Part shown: in pieces, positions 23,052 to 30,747 of the stretch
Layout: every line of letters begins with the position of its first letter
Numbering within the stretch: the first letter of the stretch is position 1
Source of the DNA: Paludibacteraceae bacterium
Lineage (GTDB): Bacteria; Bacteroidota; Bacteroidia; Bacteroidales; Paludibacteraceae
Assembly (NCBI GenBank): GCA_017471175.1
Contig: JAFUVS010000008.1
Span: 32,477-96,476, forward strand
DNA: 64,000 bases
Direction: 5' to 3'
The notes under the pieces: model-generated
What the model was told of the DNA's origin: nothing
What the model saw: the letters and a program-made list of their open reading frames with translations, nothing else
The model's database searches: none
Position numbers and translations under genes: made by a program

Positions 23052-24140
23052 TCATTTGACGATTCCTTTCTCCAGATACTCGGCAAGATTAACGCGCGAG
23101 TGGGAGAGGATGGTTTCTTCGCGCACTTTCCTTACGTCCGACTCCACCATCAGCTTCACCAGTTCCTCAAACGGGGTTTTTGACGGGTTCCAGCCCAATT
23201 CGCGTTTGGCTTTTGTCGGGTTACCCCAGAGATTGACCACGTCCGTCGGGCGGTAGAAATCGGGACTTACTTCCACCAAAACGCGCCCTGTCTTCGTGTC
23301 GATACCTTTCTCCTGTTCGCCTTCGCCTTCCCAGCGGAGGTCGATGCCCACATAATGGAATGCCAACTGGCAGAACTCGCGTACCGAGTGTTGTACGCCG
23401 GTGGCTATCACAAAATCTTCCGGCTGTTTGTTTTGGAGTATGAGCCACATACATTCCACGTAATCTTTGGCATATCCCCAGTCGCGAAGGGATGAGAGGT
23501 TACCCAAGTAGAGTTTGTCTTGTGTGCCTTGTGCTATACGTGCGGCGGCAAGCGTAATCTTACGTGTGACGAACGTCTCGCCTCTACGTTCGCTTTCGTG
23601 GTTGAACAAGATGCCCGAACAGCAGAACATATTGTATGCCTCGCGGTACTCACGCACAATCCAGTAGCCATAGAGTTTGGCTACAGCGTAAGGACTGTAA
23701 GGGTGGAATGGGGTAGTTTCGGATTGCGGCACTTCTTCTACTTTGCCGTATAGTTCGCTCGTTGAGGCTTGGTAGATTCGGCACGACTTCGCCAAACCGC
23801 ATTGACGGACGGCTTCCAAGATACGAAGTACACCCGTTGCGTCCACATCGCAGGTAAATTCCGGCGCGTCAAAACTGACCTGTACGTGGCTCTGTGCTGC
23901 AAGATTGTAAATTTCGTCCGGCTGCACGGCACTGATTACTTTGACGATGCTCATCGAGTCGCCCAGATCGCCGTAGTGAAGGTGGAAATGCGGCAAGCCT
24001 TCCAAGTGGGCAATGCGCTCGCGGTAATCGACGCTGCTTCGGCGGATAATGCCGTGTACTTCGTAGCCTTTTTCAAGCAGGAACTCCGACAGATAACTGC
24101 CGTCTTGCCCCGTAATGCCGGTGATGAGTGCTTTCTTCAT
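23052..24140 (-). CDS. gmd: GDP-mannose 4,6-dehydratase
   Basis: A 362-residue SDR that converts GDP-mannose to GDP-4-keto-6-deoxymannose. The N-terminal [15 protein letters not shown], the catalytic STSELYG and [13 protein letters not shown] (Y-x-x-x-K), and [17 protein letters not shown] are all characteristic. It lies 30 nt downstream of the kdsC-like gene and upstream of fcl, and together gmd and fcl supply GDP-L-fucose for the surface polysaccharide made by the downstream genes. Confidence 0.96.
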   Translation of the reverse strand: MKKALITGITGQDGSYLSEFLLEKGYEVHGIIRRSSVDYRERIAHLEGLPHFHLHYGDLGDSMSIVKVISAVQPDEIYNLAAQSHVQVSFDAPEFTCDVDATGVLRILEAVRQCGLAKSCRIYQASTSELYGKVEEVPQSETTPFHPYSPYAVAKLYGYWIVREYREAYNMFCCSGILFNHESERRGETFVTRKITLAAARIAQGTQDKLYLGNLSSLRDWGYAKDYVECMWLILQNKQPEDFVIATGVQHSVREFCQLAFHYVGIDLRWEGEGEQEKGIDTKTGRVLVEVSPDFYRPTDVVNLWGNPTKAKRELGWNPSKTPFEELVKLMVESDVRKVREETILSHSRVNLAEYLEKGIVK

Positions 24141-24170
24141 AAGTGCTGTTATATCGTTTTGGCAATGAGC

Positions 24171-24737
24171 CTATTGTTTTTTTTCTAAAATCAAGTCGCA
24201 TAGTTCGCGGATGGCTCCCGTGCCGCCGCCTTTCGACAGGATATGAATGCCTTTGATGTTCTTCACGCAGTCTAACGCCGTAGAAGGACATGCTGCAAAG
24301 CCTACCTCGCGAAGTAACTCCACATCGTTCACATCATCCCCCACATAGCATACTTCATTCAGTCCTATTCCCATCGCTTCGCAGATCTGTTTACAGGCAT
24401 CCGTTTTGCTCATAAAGGGCAGTTGCTCACCTTCGCCGAGAGCCGGTTGATGGACCACTACGGACGTTTTTTCTTTCTGTCTTCCGACTCCCATATAGAG
24501 GTAGTCAAGGTGCAGTTTGCGCGCCCGATGTAGCACAATGTCAGTCGTTTCTGATGTCAATATGCCGCAAGGGATACCAGCTTTCCGAAGCAGTACCATA
24601 CCCATCCCGTCATACACACAAAAACGCTTAAACTCGTCGCCTGACTCGGTGTAGTACATACCCCCATCGGTCAGACAACCATCCACATCCGTCAAAAAAA
24701 GTTTTATTAGGGAAAGTTTGTCAGAAAGTACAGACAT
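24171..24737 (-). CDS. HAD phosphatase of the KdsC family
   Basis: A 188-residue HAD hydrolase with the nucleophile motif FLTDVDGCLTDGG (D17 and D19), GILTSETTDIV and the C-terminal CYVGDDVNDVELL with the second pair of acidic residues. This set matches 3-deoxy-D-manno-octulosonate-8-phosphate phosphatase and the related phosphatase domain found with acylneuraminate cytidylyltransferases. It may serve Kdo synthesis for lipid A or a nonulosonate in the capsule. It is the first gene of the capsule transcript, with a consensus promoter 45 nt upstream that is divergent from the glmS promoter. Confidence 0.85.
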   Translation of the reverse strand: MSVLSDKLSLIKLFLTDVDGCLTDGGMYYTESGDEFKRFCVYDGMGMVLLRKAGIPCGILTSETTDIVLHRARKLHLDYLYMGVGRQKEKTSVVVHQPALGEGEQLPFMSKTDACKQICEAMGIGLNEVCYVGDDVNDVELLREVGFAACPSTALDCVKNIKGIHILSKGGGTGAIRELCDLILEKKQ

Positions 24738-24781
24738 AGGACTAAATCATAAACATAATGAGTTTGTTTCCTTTTGGCGGG

Positions 24782-24812
24782 CAAAGATAAGTCAAATTGT
24801 TCGCAATCCAAA
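24782..24812 (-). promoter_or_regulatory. Promoter of the kdsC-gmd-fcl capsule operon
   Basis: On the minus strand TTTG (24809-24812), 19 nt, TATCTTTG (24782-24789). Only 15 nt separate its -33 box from the divergent glmS -33 box, so the two promoters could share a regulator. Confidence 0.75.
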
Positions 24813-24827
24813 AAAATAATCGTGTCG

Positions 24828-24859
24828 TTTGTAGGTTTTGATATATTGCCGTACTTTTG
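24828..24859 (+). promoter_or_regulatory. Promoter of glmS
   Basis: TTTG (24828-24831), 20 nt, TACTTTTG (24852-24859), 45 nt before the ATG of glmS. Confidence 0.8.
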
Positions 24860-24904
24860 CGACCCGATAAGGTTAAACAGAATATCCCTAAAATTAAAGC
24901 AACT

Positions 24905-26758
24905 ATGTGCGGAATTGTAGGATATATAGGTAAACGGCAAGCGTACCCTGTACTCGTTAAGGGGTTGCACCGCTTGGAATATCGTGGGTATGACAGTGCC
25001 GGTGTGGCTCTCATCAATGGCGAAGGACAACTCAATGTCTATAAATCGCAAGGCAAAGTATCTGACCTTGAAGATACAGCGCAACACCAAGACCTGACCG
25101 GCTCTGTGGGTATCGCGCACACTCGATGGGCGACACACGGCGAACCGAATTTCCGCAATGCACATCCGCATCTGTCCCAATACGGACGTTTGGCTATCGT
25201 TCACAACGGCATCATAGAGAACTATGCCCCTCTGCGTGAGATGCTTCGGCAGAACGGTCGTACTTTCAAGAGCGATACAGATACCGAAGTGGTTGTGCAA
25301 CTCATTGAGTACTTGCAAGAGAAACAGCAACTCTCTTTCCCGCAATCTGTCCGGCGGACCCTGCAGATGCTGCAAGGCTCATACGCCATCGCCGTTTTAG
25401 ACAAGAACCAACCCGACACGATTGTGGCTGCTCGCAAAGGCAGCCCGCTCGTGGTCGGAGTGGGGGACAGCGAACTCTTTCTCGGCTCGGATGCTTCTCC
25501 AATCGTTGAATATACGAATCGCATTATCTACCTTGATGACGAAGATATGGTCGTTCTCCATAGAGAATCCGATTCCAATGCCAACGAGGTCGGTATCGAC
25601 TTGATGACTCTTCACGGCGAACATAAGCAGCCTCGGATAGAGCAGGTAACGCTGGATGTCAGCCAATTAGAAAAAGGCGGATATGACCATTTTATGCTCA
25701 AAGAGATCTGCGAGCAACCCCAATCGCTTCGTGCTTGTCTGCTTTCTCTTCGGCAGGCACTCTTCGGATCGGATTCAGAGCCTATCTTCTCCCTCTTACA
25801 GTCAGCCAATCGCGTGCTTATAACCGCTTGCGGTACCTCGTGGCACGCCGGTATAGTCGCTAAATACGCTTTTGAACAGATGGCGCGTATTCCGGTAGAT
25901 GTGGACTACGCCTCCGAATTCCGTTACCGAAATCCCGTTATCAACGAGGGCGATCTTGTCATCGCTATCTCGCAGTCGGGCGAAACAGCGGACACCCTTG
26001 CCGCCATCGAAATGGCGAAAAAACAGGGTGCTAAAGTCCTCAGTATTTGCAACGTCATTGGCTCGTCTATCCCCCGCGCCTCTGACCAAACCATTTACAC
26101 GATGGTCGGTCCCGAGATTGGCGTTGCCTCCACTAAAGCCTTCACTGCGCAAGTCACTGTTCTCACTACGCTCGCTATTCTTTGGGGCAAACGCAGAGGA
26201 ATCGTCTCCGAGTCCGAATCCGCCGACTTATTGAAGGAATTGGACTCGCTACCCGGGCAAATAGCCAAAATGCTGACGCAAAAAGAGGCTATCCGTCAAA
26301 TGGCGCAGACACTCTCTTTTGCGCCCTCGTGCCTATATATAGGGCGTGGCTATAATTACCCCGTGGCACTCGAAGGCGCGCTCAAACTCAAAGAAATCAG
26401 TTATATCCACGCCGAGGGTTATCCGGCTTCCGAGATGAAGCACGGACCTATCGCACTCATCTCGCAGGAAATGCCCGTGGTGACGATAGCCACGCAAAGT
26501 CCGATTTACGACAAGTTAGTCAGCAATATACAGGAGATCCGTGCACGGCAAGGACGCGTGATGGCGGTGGTCAGCGAAGGCGACACCGAGGTAGTGCGTA
26601 TGGCGGACGGGTACGTGGTTGTACCGTGTGTATCAGATTGCTTGAGTCCTATCCTCAACATCGTTCCGCTGCAACTTCTGTCCTATTATGTGGCGTGTCT
26701 TAAAGGCTGCAATGTGGATCAACCCCGCAACCTCGCCAAGTCGGTTACGGTAGAGTAA
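24905..26758 (+). CDS. glmS: Glutamine-fructose-6-phosphate aminotransferase (isomerizing)
   Basis: A 617-residue cytosolic enzyme that makes glucosamine 6-phosphate, the entry to UDP-GlcNAc. The mature N-terminus is MCGIVGYIG, so Cys2 is the glutaminase nucleophile, and this fixes the start at 24905 rather than at the longer frame. GIAHTRWATHG and HNGIIENY belong to the glutaminase domain. Two SIS domains follow, with ACGTSWHA, SQSGETADT, STKAFTAQV and the C-terminal PRNLAKSVTVE. No glmS ribozyme is apparent in the short leader. glmM, the next pathway enzyme, is at 37741-39114. Confidence 0.97.
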   Translation: MCGIVGYIGKRQAYPVLVKGLHRLEYRGYDSAGVALINGEGQLNVYKSQGKVSDLEDTAQHQDLTGSVGIAHTRWATHGEPNFRNAHPHLSQYGRLAIVHNGIIENYAPLREMLRQNGRTFKSDTDTEVVVQLIEYLQEKQQLSFPQSVRRTLQMLQGSYAIAVLDKNQPDTIVAARKGSPLVVGVGDSELFLGSDASPIVEYTNRIIYLDDEDMVVLHRESDSNANEVGIDLMTLHGEHKQPRIEQVTLDVSQLEKGGYDHFMLKEICEQPQSLRACLLSLRQALFGSDSEPIFSLLQSANRVLITACGTSWHAGIVAKYAFEQMARIPVDVDYASEFRYRNPVINEGDLVIAISQSGETADTLAAIEMAKKQGAKVLSICNVIGSSIPRASDQTIYTMVGPEIGVASTKAFTAQVTVLTTLAILWGKRRGIVSESESADLLKELDSLPGQIAKMLTQKEAIRQMAQTLSFAPSCLYIGRGYNYPVALEGALKLKEISYIHAEGYPASEMKHGPIALISQEMPVVTIATQSPIYDKLVSNIQEIRARQGRVMAVVSEGDTEVVRMADGYVVVPCVSDCLSPILNIVPLQLLSYYVACLKGCNVDQPRNLAKSVTVE

Positions 26759-26771
26759 TCAGCGGCATAAT

Positions 26772-26818
26772 CCTCTAAAAAATAGCATAGAAAAAAGAGG
26801 ACTTTAGTATTTTTTTTC
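26772..26818 (+). terminator. Weak terminator after glmS
   Basis: CCTCT (26772-26776) and AGAGG (26796-26800) can pair around an A-rich loop, followed by a run of eight T at about 26810-26818. The stem is short, so the call is tentative. Confidence 0.4.
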
Positions 26819-26826
26819 AAAAATAT

Positions 26827-26857
26827 TTTGTCAGTACACAAATTTGCCGTACTTTTG
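26827..26857 (+). promoter_or_regulatory. Promoter of tRNA-His
   Basis: TTTG (26827-26830), 19 nt, TACTTTTG (26850-26857), 55 nt before the tRNA. Confidence 0.78.
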
Positions 26858-26911
26858 CCGCCGCTTTTGAGAAAATCTGCATTTGATTGTGGATAGTTTC
26901 AAAAGCAGTAT

Positions 26912-26985
26912 GGTGGTCATAGCTCAGTTGGCAGAGCATCGGATTGTGGTTCCGAGTGTCGTGGGTTCGAGCCCCACTCTCCACC
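26912..26985 (+). tRNA. tRNA-His (anticodon GTG), with two acceptor-stem mismatches
   Basis: The anticodon arm CGGAT-TGTGGTT-CCGAG region places GTG at 34-36, the D-arm is GCTC/GAGC, and the T-arm is GTGGG-TTCGAGC-CCCAC. A G at -1 (26912) faces C73, as expected for tRNA-His. The acceptor GTGGTCA faces TCTCCAC, giving T-T and C-C mismatches at pairs 5-68 and 6-67. No CCA is encoded. Confidence 0.88.
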
Positions 26986-26996
26986 CTCTCTTTTTA

Positions 26997-27021
26997 CCCC
27001 GTGAGTCATCAACTCGCGGGG
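26997..27021 (+). terminator. Terminator after tRNA-His
   Basis: CCCCGTGAGT and ACTCGCGGGG pair (ten pairs including one T-G) around the loop CATCA, followed by TATTTCTTT. Confidence 0.8.
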
Positions 27022-27410
27022 TATTTCTTTGTCCGCAAAAATCCGACATCTTACATTTTGTCATTATTCTTTGCATGGCTGTCCGGTAAAACTTTGTTAG
27101 CCGTAAAAACATTGAACTTATAGGTCAAATCGCAGGCTTTTTGCTTGCAGCCTGTAATCAGCATATTGTAGTATGATATTAGTATGATATTAGTATGTGA
27201 TTAGTATGTGATTAGTATGTGACTCCAATACCCTCACTGAAGGCTTACAGAACTCTCACTGTACCCGCACCGGCCAAGCAACCTCGCCGCAATGTTATTC
27301 TGACAAATGGAACTCGCTTCTTGTTTCCACCGTAACGCACACATGATTTTCAGAGCGTTATAACGCTCCTCACTGCCTGTCTTGGGTTTTATAGGATAGT
27401 AATAATTTTT
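27022..27410. other. Intergenic region between tRNA-His and the lipoprotein remnant
   Basis: About 390 nt without a gene. It contains a CAGGCT...AGCCTG hairpin near 27133-27153 and the 11-nt array at 27169-27223; otherwise nothing recognisable. Confidence 0.6.
27169..27223. repeat. 11-nt tandem array (five units)
   Basis: TAGTATGATAT twice, TAGTATGTGAT twice, TAGTATGTGAC once, with exact 11-nt periodicity. Rotated, the unit is AGTATGTGATT, the same as in the inverted array at 12289-12332 and close to the array at 47144-47187. Confidence 0.88.
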
Positions 27411-27442
27411 TTTGATAATTCCGAATAATAGTAGTACTTTTG
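27411..27442 (+). promoter_or_regulatory. Promoter of the frameshifted lipoprotein gene
   Basis: TTTG (27411-27414), 20 nt, TACTTTTG (27435-27442), 38 nt before the ATG. A perfect promoter in front of a broken reading frame. Confidence 0.78.
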
Positions 27443-27480
27443 TGTACTAAACCCAAATACCTCCTAATACAATCAATCGT

Positions 27481-27767
27481 ATGAAAAATTATTCTCAAGA
27501 ATCTTGCTTTTAGTAGCATTCGTAGTGGCACTATCTGCCTGTGACAAGAACAAGGAAAACCCCGGCAACAACCCTCCGACAGACACATCAATGCCGAAAG
27601 TTTCGCGCAATTTTGATGACCTGACCGCATGGTATGCCAAAGCAATCAAACGCATGCACCCTTATGCAACCTCCGCTTGGAGCAGCGATGCGGATATAGA
27701 TGACTTTAATCTCCTATTTGTTGATATATGCAAACTTTTTAGCATTTATTTTTCTACAAATCAATAG
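27481..27767 (+). pseudogene. Small lipoprotein gene with a one-base frameshift in the A-run after ATG
   Basis: From ATG 27481 the frame is ATG-AAA-AAT-TAT and stops at a TAG after ten codons. If the A-run were six instead of five, the product would begin MKKLFSRILLLVAFVVALSA followed by CDKNKENPG, a textbook lipoprotein signal peptide with lipobox LSAC, and would run 95 residues to the stop at 27767. The mature part is Asn/Pro/Asp-rich near the lipid anchor and then has DDLTAWYAKAIKRMHPYA, which I do not recognise. A consensus promoter precedes it. It could be a decayed gene, a phase-variable gene in the off state, or a sequencing error in a homopolymer. The protein is short and may also be truncated at its 3' end. 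Confidence 0.65.
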
Positions 27768-27880
27768 TTTATAGCACTTTTAATGACCGACTAAATAGGC
27801 TTATGTCTGAAGCGCCCTCGTCACCGATGAATACTGCCACGAAGGGACTTTTTGAACAGCATTTGAACGGGAAATGAACG

Positions 27881-27908
27881 ACGAATGAACGGGAACGCTC
27901 ATTCGTCT
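27881..27908. terminator. Hairpin between convergent genes
   Basis: GACGAATGA (27881-27889) and TCATTCGTC (27900-27908) form a 9-bp stem 16 nt beyond the stop of the minus-strand lipoprotein gene. There is no good T-tract on either side. Confidence 0.35.
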
Positions 27909-27923
27909 TAACTTAACCGGTTT

Positions 27924-28886
27924 TTATTCATTGGCGTCGCAGAAATCTGCGTTAATCTCTTTCGCAGGCTGACCGTAGTCTTGATAGTATCGGTAGGGCA
28001 GACCGGTGCTCCGTATAAACTCGTCAAGTTGCTCGCGGCGGACGGCTTCGCGGACGGTTTCGTTGGCGTGCATGGACTCATAGACATCGTAGCGGGAACC
28101 GAAGATACGTTTGGCACTCGCTGTGTTGCCTGCTCCGTCCTCTGTCTGAACAAACGCAGATACATACAGTGAGTCCCCGTCTTGGCTGATGGTCATACAC
28201 CCGGCATGGTTACCGCCTGAAACAGTCTTGAGCGTATCGCCCGAGACATTATACAGGAAGACCCAAAAATCGCCATAGACAAGCATGTGACCGGTTTCGC
28301 TCTCATCCTCCGATACAATCATAAGAGTAGGGATACAATGTTCGCCTTGCAGGTAAAGAGGAGCAATATCGGTGACAAGATATCGGCTGATAGCCTTGCG
28401 GACTGCTTGTTCGTGGCGATTGACTGCTATATATCGGATGCAATCCTGTTTGTGTTCATCGAAATCGGACATCAGCCATACTCCGTTGCCCCGTTCCATA
28501 TACAGCCTGTGTTCCTCAATATCCGTTTCGGCAGCAAACGAACCGTCCTCCCATTTCTGACGCACCAGAATAGTTGCAACGGCATGGGTGTCGTCCGTGC
28601 GTTTTACGCGTTGAACCTCGTAGTCCGCTATGGTACCGCCGTTGCCCGTTACGAAATAGTACAGCCACTCATGGTCCATTGCCTCGTGCTCCGGCAAACG
28701 GTAGAACATAGTGTCCAACAGGTTGTAGAAATCTTCAGTCATATAGTCTTTCGACTGAGAAAGGAGTTCGTGGTCAGGAATGTAACGGCATAGTTCAGCA
28801 GCGCGTTCCTCAAGCGTTTGTTGTTGGCATCCTGTTATCAGGAACAATGAAGCCGCAATGGCTAATACTGTGCAAAAACGTTTCAT
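27924..28886 (-). CDS. Lipoprotein of unknown function
   Basis: A 320-residue protein beginning MKRFCTVLAIAASLFLITGC, a lipoprotein signal peptide with lipobox ITGC. The start was set at ATG 28886, since the longer open frame adds 55 residues without signal character. The mature part is acidic and shows no catalytic motif I recognise. It contains repeated charged segments (DIEEHRLYMERGNGVWLMSDF, in part) that suggest a beta-rich domain of the NTF2/DUF-type found in Bacteroidales lipoproteins; this is a guess. It lies 49 nt downstream of the DUF4153 gene and is probably the last gene of that unit. Confidence 0.7.
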   Translation of the reverse strand: MKRFCTVLAIAASLFLITGCQQQTLEERAAELCRYIPDHELLSQSKDYMTEDFYNLLDTMFYRLPEHEAMDHEWLYYFVTGNGGTIADYEVQRVKRTDDTHAVATILVRQKWEDGSFAAETDIEEHRLYMERGNGVWLMSDFDEHKQDCIRYIAVNRHEQAVRKAISRYLVTDIAPLYLQGEHCIPTLMIVSEDESETGHMLVYGDFWVFLYNVSGDTLKTVSGGNHAGCMTISQDGDSLYVSAFVQTEDGAGNTASAKRIFGSRYDVYESMHANETVREAVRREQLDEFIRSTGLPYRYYQDYGQPAKEINADFCDANE

Positions 28887-28935
28887 AGTATGGGTTTTAT
28901 TGGATAGATATTCGTAATTCTTGCCTGTTTTGCTA

Positions 28936-30633
28936 TCATTCTTTGGCAAACATATATCCGCTATATTGGATGTCAATCGTGCGGTCCGTATAAGCGGTGA
29001 CGGATATGTTTTGGGCAGAATACGCCACCTTGCCGTTAGAGGACGGAACAATCAGCAGTGCGTTGTTTTGTTCTGCTAAACGGATAGCCGCTGTGTCAAA
29101 CAGAAGAACGGCATCTTCGTATGGCACGTGCAATATGCCGTTCACGATGCTGTCTTCGGTTAGTTGGGAAGGCAACTCGTCGGAGTCGTTGTTGACCCAC
29201 CGGAAAGTGGTATATCCTTGCGGCGAAAGGTTCTCGCCCGGACGTTTGGTGTAAGATATAGCCCACAACTCCTCGCGCTTTCCTTTGATTGCGTCCTTAC
29301 TAAACCGTTCACTTTCTCCCACCCATCGACTGACGTAGTCTCTGCCGTAGCAATCTTTCATATACGCTAATTCCGTGTCCAATTGGTGCAATTCATCGTC
29401 TGGATTTGACGTATAGCAGAGAGCATACCAGTCAAGTGGTAGTTGCAGACCTTTTTCGGCAATCATCTTGTCAATCTTCGCCGATAAATACGGCCGGCAG
29501 AGACGGTAGTAGTTGAGCGGATGTCCTGATGAGAGGATGAAGAGAACCGCGAACGAGAAAACAATCCGGCGGAAGCGTTTGCGGGGCACGACGAGCATGG
29601 CGATACATACAGCATAGAACCATATCAGCAAAGTCAACAGATAGAGCCTCGGCGCGGTTATCCCGTAGTCGGTAAAGCGGCGCACAACTCCTACCGACAT
29701 CAGAACCAGCAACGGCAGGATAACTATCGGCAGCAGATGCGTCAGCACTTTGCTCTGCCAAGAGTCACGGTTCGTTACCTGCGGATAAAGCAGAATATAA
29801 CAAAGCATATAGACTCCCATCACTGCCGATACAAGCCACGAAATCATCCCTTTAGGCAGTTCCCAATTCACCAATATAGTGATGCCATACACATAGAGAA
29901 CCAGAATATAACACCCTAACAGCGGCAGCAAAAGCCACGACACTATTTTGATGAGGAACGATGGCATTGTGTCAGAGGCGTTGTGCTTGCGTTCGTCATA
30001 AGGGATGAGCGCAAGGAACAACATTCCAAACAGTAGTACACCGCACACAATCATAATGACCAACGGCAGATTGTCGGGCACATGAAAATCAAACAGCGCT
30101 GCTGTACCGAAGACCAGACCCTCTATTCCTCCAGACAACACCCAAGTCGCCACACTGCTGATAAGCAACGCCACGCAAAGTGACATGATGAAATGCCATA
30201 CTTTGAGGTCGTCTTGCTCGCGAAGGAAAGAACCGAATGGAACAAGCAGAACGATGAGCACTATCCAAGCCGTATGACCGATATAAAAAGAAGGCAGTCC
30301 GCTGTTAGGAATGATGTCAAATAGGAAAAGGAGTGCGCAATACACGCCGCACACTATGAGCGATACACTTTCCACTATCCCTCTGAGAAGCGGGTTAGCT
30401 TGTTCTTCTCCCCATAACGAAGTAGCGAGACTAATCATTGTGCCGACACATAGGAAAGAGAGTAAAAACGATACAACGCGCCCATTTTCACTATCCGAGA
30501 CCACCATATAAGAAAGCAAAGCGGTCAAGGCTGTCAATAGTACGGTTGCCACAGGGAAACGTTTTACTACACGCAGAAATGACTGACTGATATTCCTAAT
30601 GGACAAGCGTTGTTTGAGAGATTGAATGGTCAT
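28936..30633 (-). CDS. DUF4153 domain membrane protein
   Basis: A 565-residue protein with about twelve hydrophobic helices in the first 360 residues and a soluble, probably periplasmic C-terminal part of about 190 residues. The arrangement, a cytosolic basic N-terminus and the segment FLALIPYDERKHN, fits DUF4153 proteins, whose function is unknown. The C-terminal part contains DRTIDIQYSGYMF and many Asp and Tyr residues. It is 114 nt downstream of the LRR protein gene; that gap contains two interlocked inverted repeats just before this start. A lipoprotein gene follows. Confidence 0.75.
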   Translation of the reverse strand: MTIQSLKQRLSIRNISQSFLRVVKRFPVATVLLTALTALLSYMVVSDSENGRVVSFLLSFLCVGTMISLATSLWGEEQANPLLRGIVESVSLIVCGVYCALLFLFDIIPNSGLPSFYIGHTAWIVLIVLLVPFGSFLREQDDLKVWHFIMSLCVALLISSVATWVLSGGIEGLVFGTAALFDFHVPDNLPLVIMIVCGVLLFGMLFLALIPYDERKHNASDTMPSFLIKIVSWLLLPLLGCYILVLYVYGITILVNWELPKGMISWLVSAVMGVYMLCYILLYPQVTNRDSWQSKVLTHLLPIVILPLLVLMSVGVVRRFTDYGITAPRLYLLTLLIWFYAVCIAMLVVPRKRFRRIVFSFAVLFILSSGHPLNYYRLCRPYLSAKIDKMIAEKGLQLPLDWYALCYTSNPDDELHQLDTELAYMKDCYGRDYVSRWVGESERFSKDAIKGKREELWAISYTKRPGENLSPQGYTTFRWVNNDSDELPSQLTEDSIVNGILHVPYEDAVLLFDTAAIRLAEQNNALLIVPSSNGKVAYSAQNISVTAYTDRTIDIQYSGYMFAKE

Positions 30634-30656
30634 ATTGTTTTATGTATCGTTTGAGT

Positions 30657-30711
30657 GCTTGGTACGAACGCTTTGCATTCCGTATGGTGGTGTACCAAGC
30701 GGAATGCAAAG
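30657..30711 (-). promoter_or_regulatory. Interlocked inverted repeats in the leader of the DUF4153 gene
   Basis: Arms A (GCTTGGTAC, 30657-30665) and A' (30692-30700) are perfect complements of 9 bp, and arms B (CTTTGCATTCCG, 30671-30682) and B' (30700-30711) of 12 bp. Their order is A-B-A'-B', so the two hairpins exclude each other or form a pseudoknot. The element ends 24 nt before the DUF4153 ATG in the transcript sense and begins 37 nt after the LRR stop. Confidence 0.65.
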
Positions 30712-30747
30712 TGAATAGTTTGGATAGCACCTATGGCGCGAGCCTCA

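Noticed and set aside
24860-24904. A glmS ribozyme before glmS.
   Set aside because: The leader is only about 45 nt long, too short for the ribozyme core, and lacks its pairing segments.
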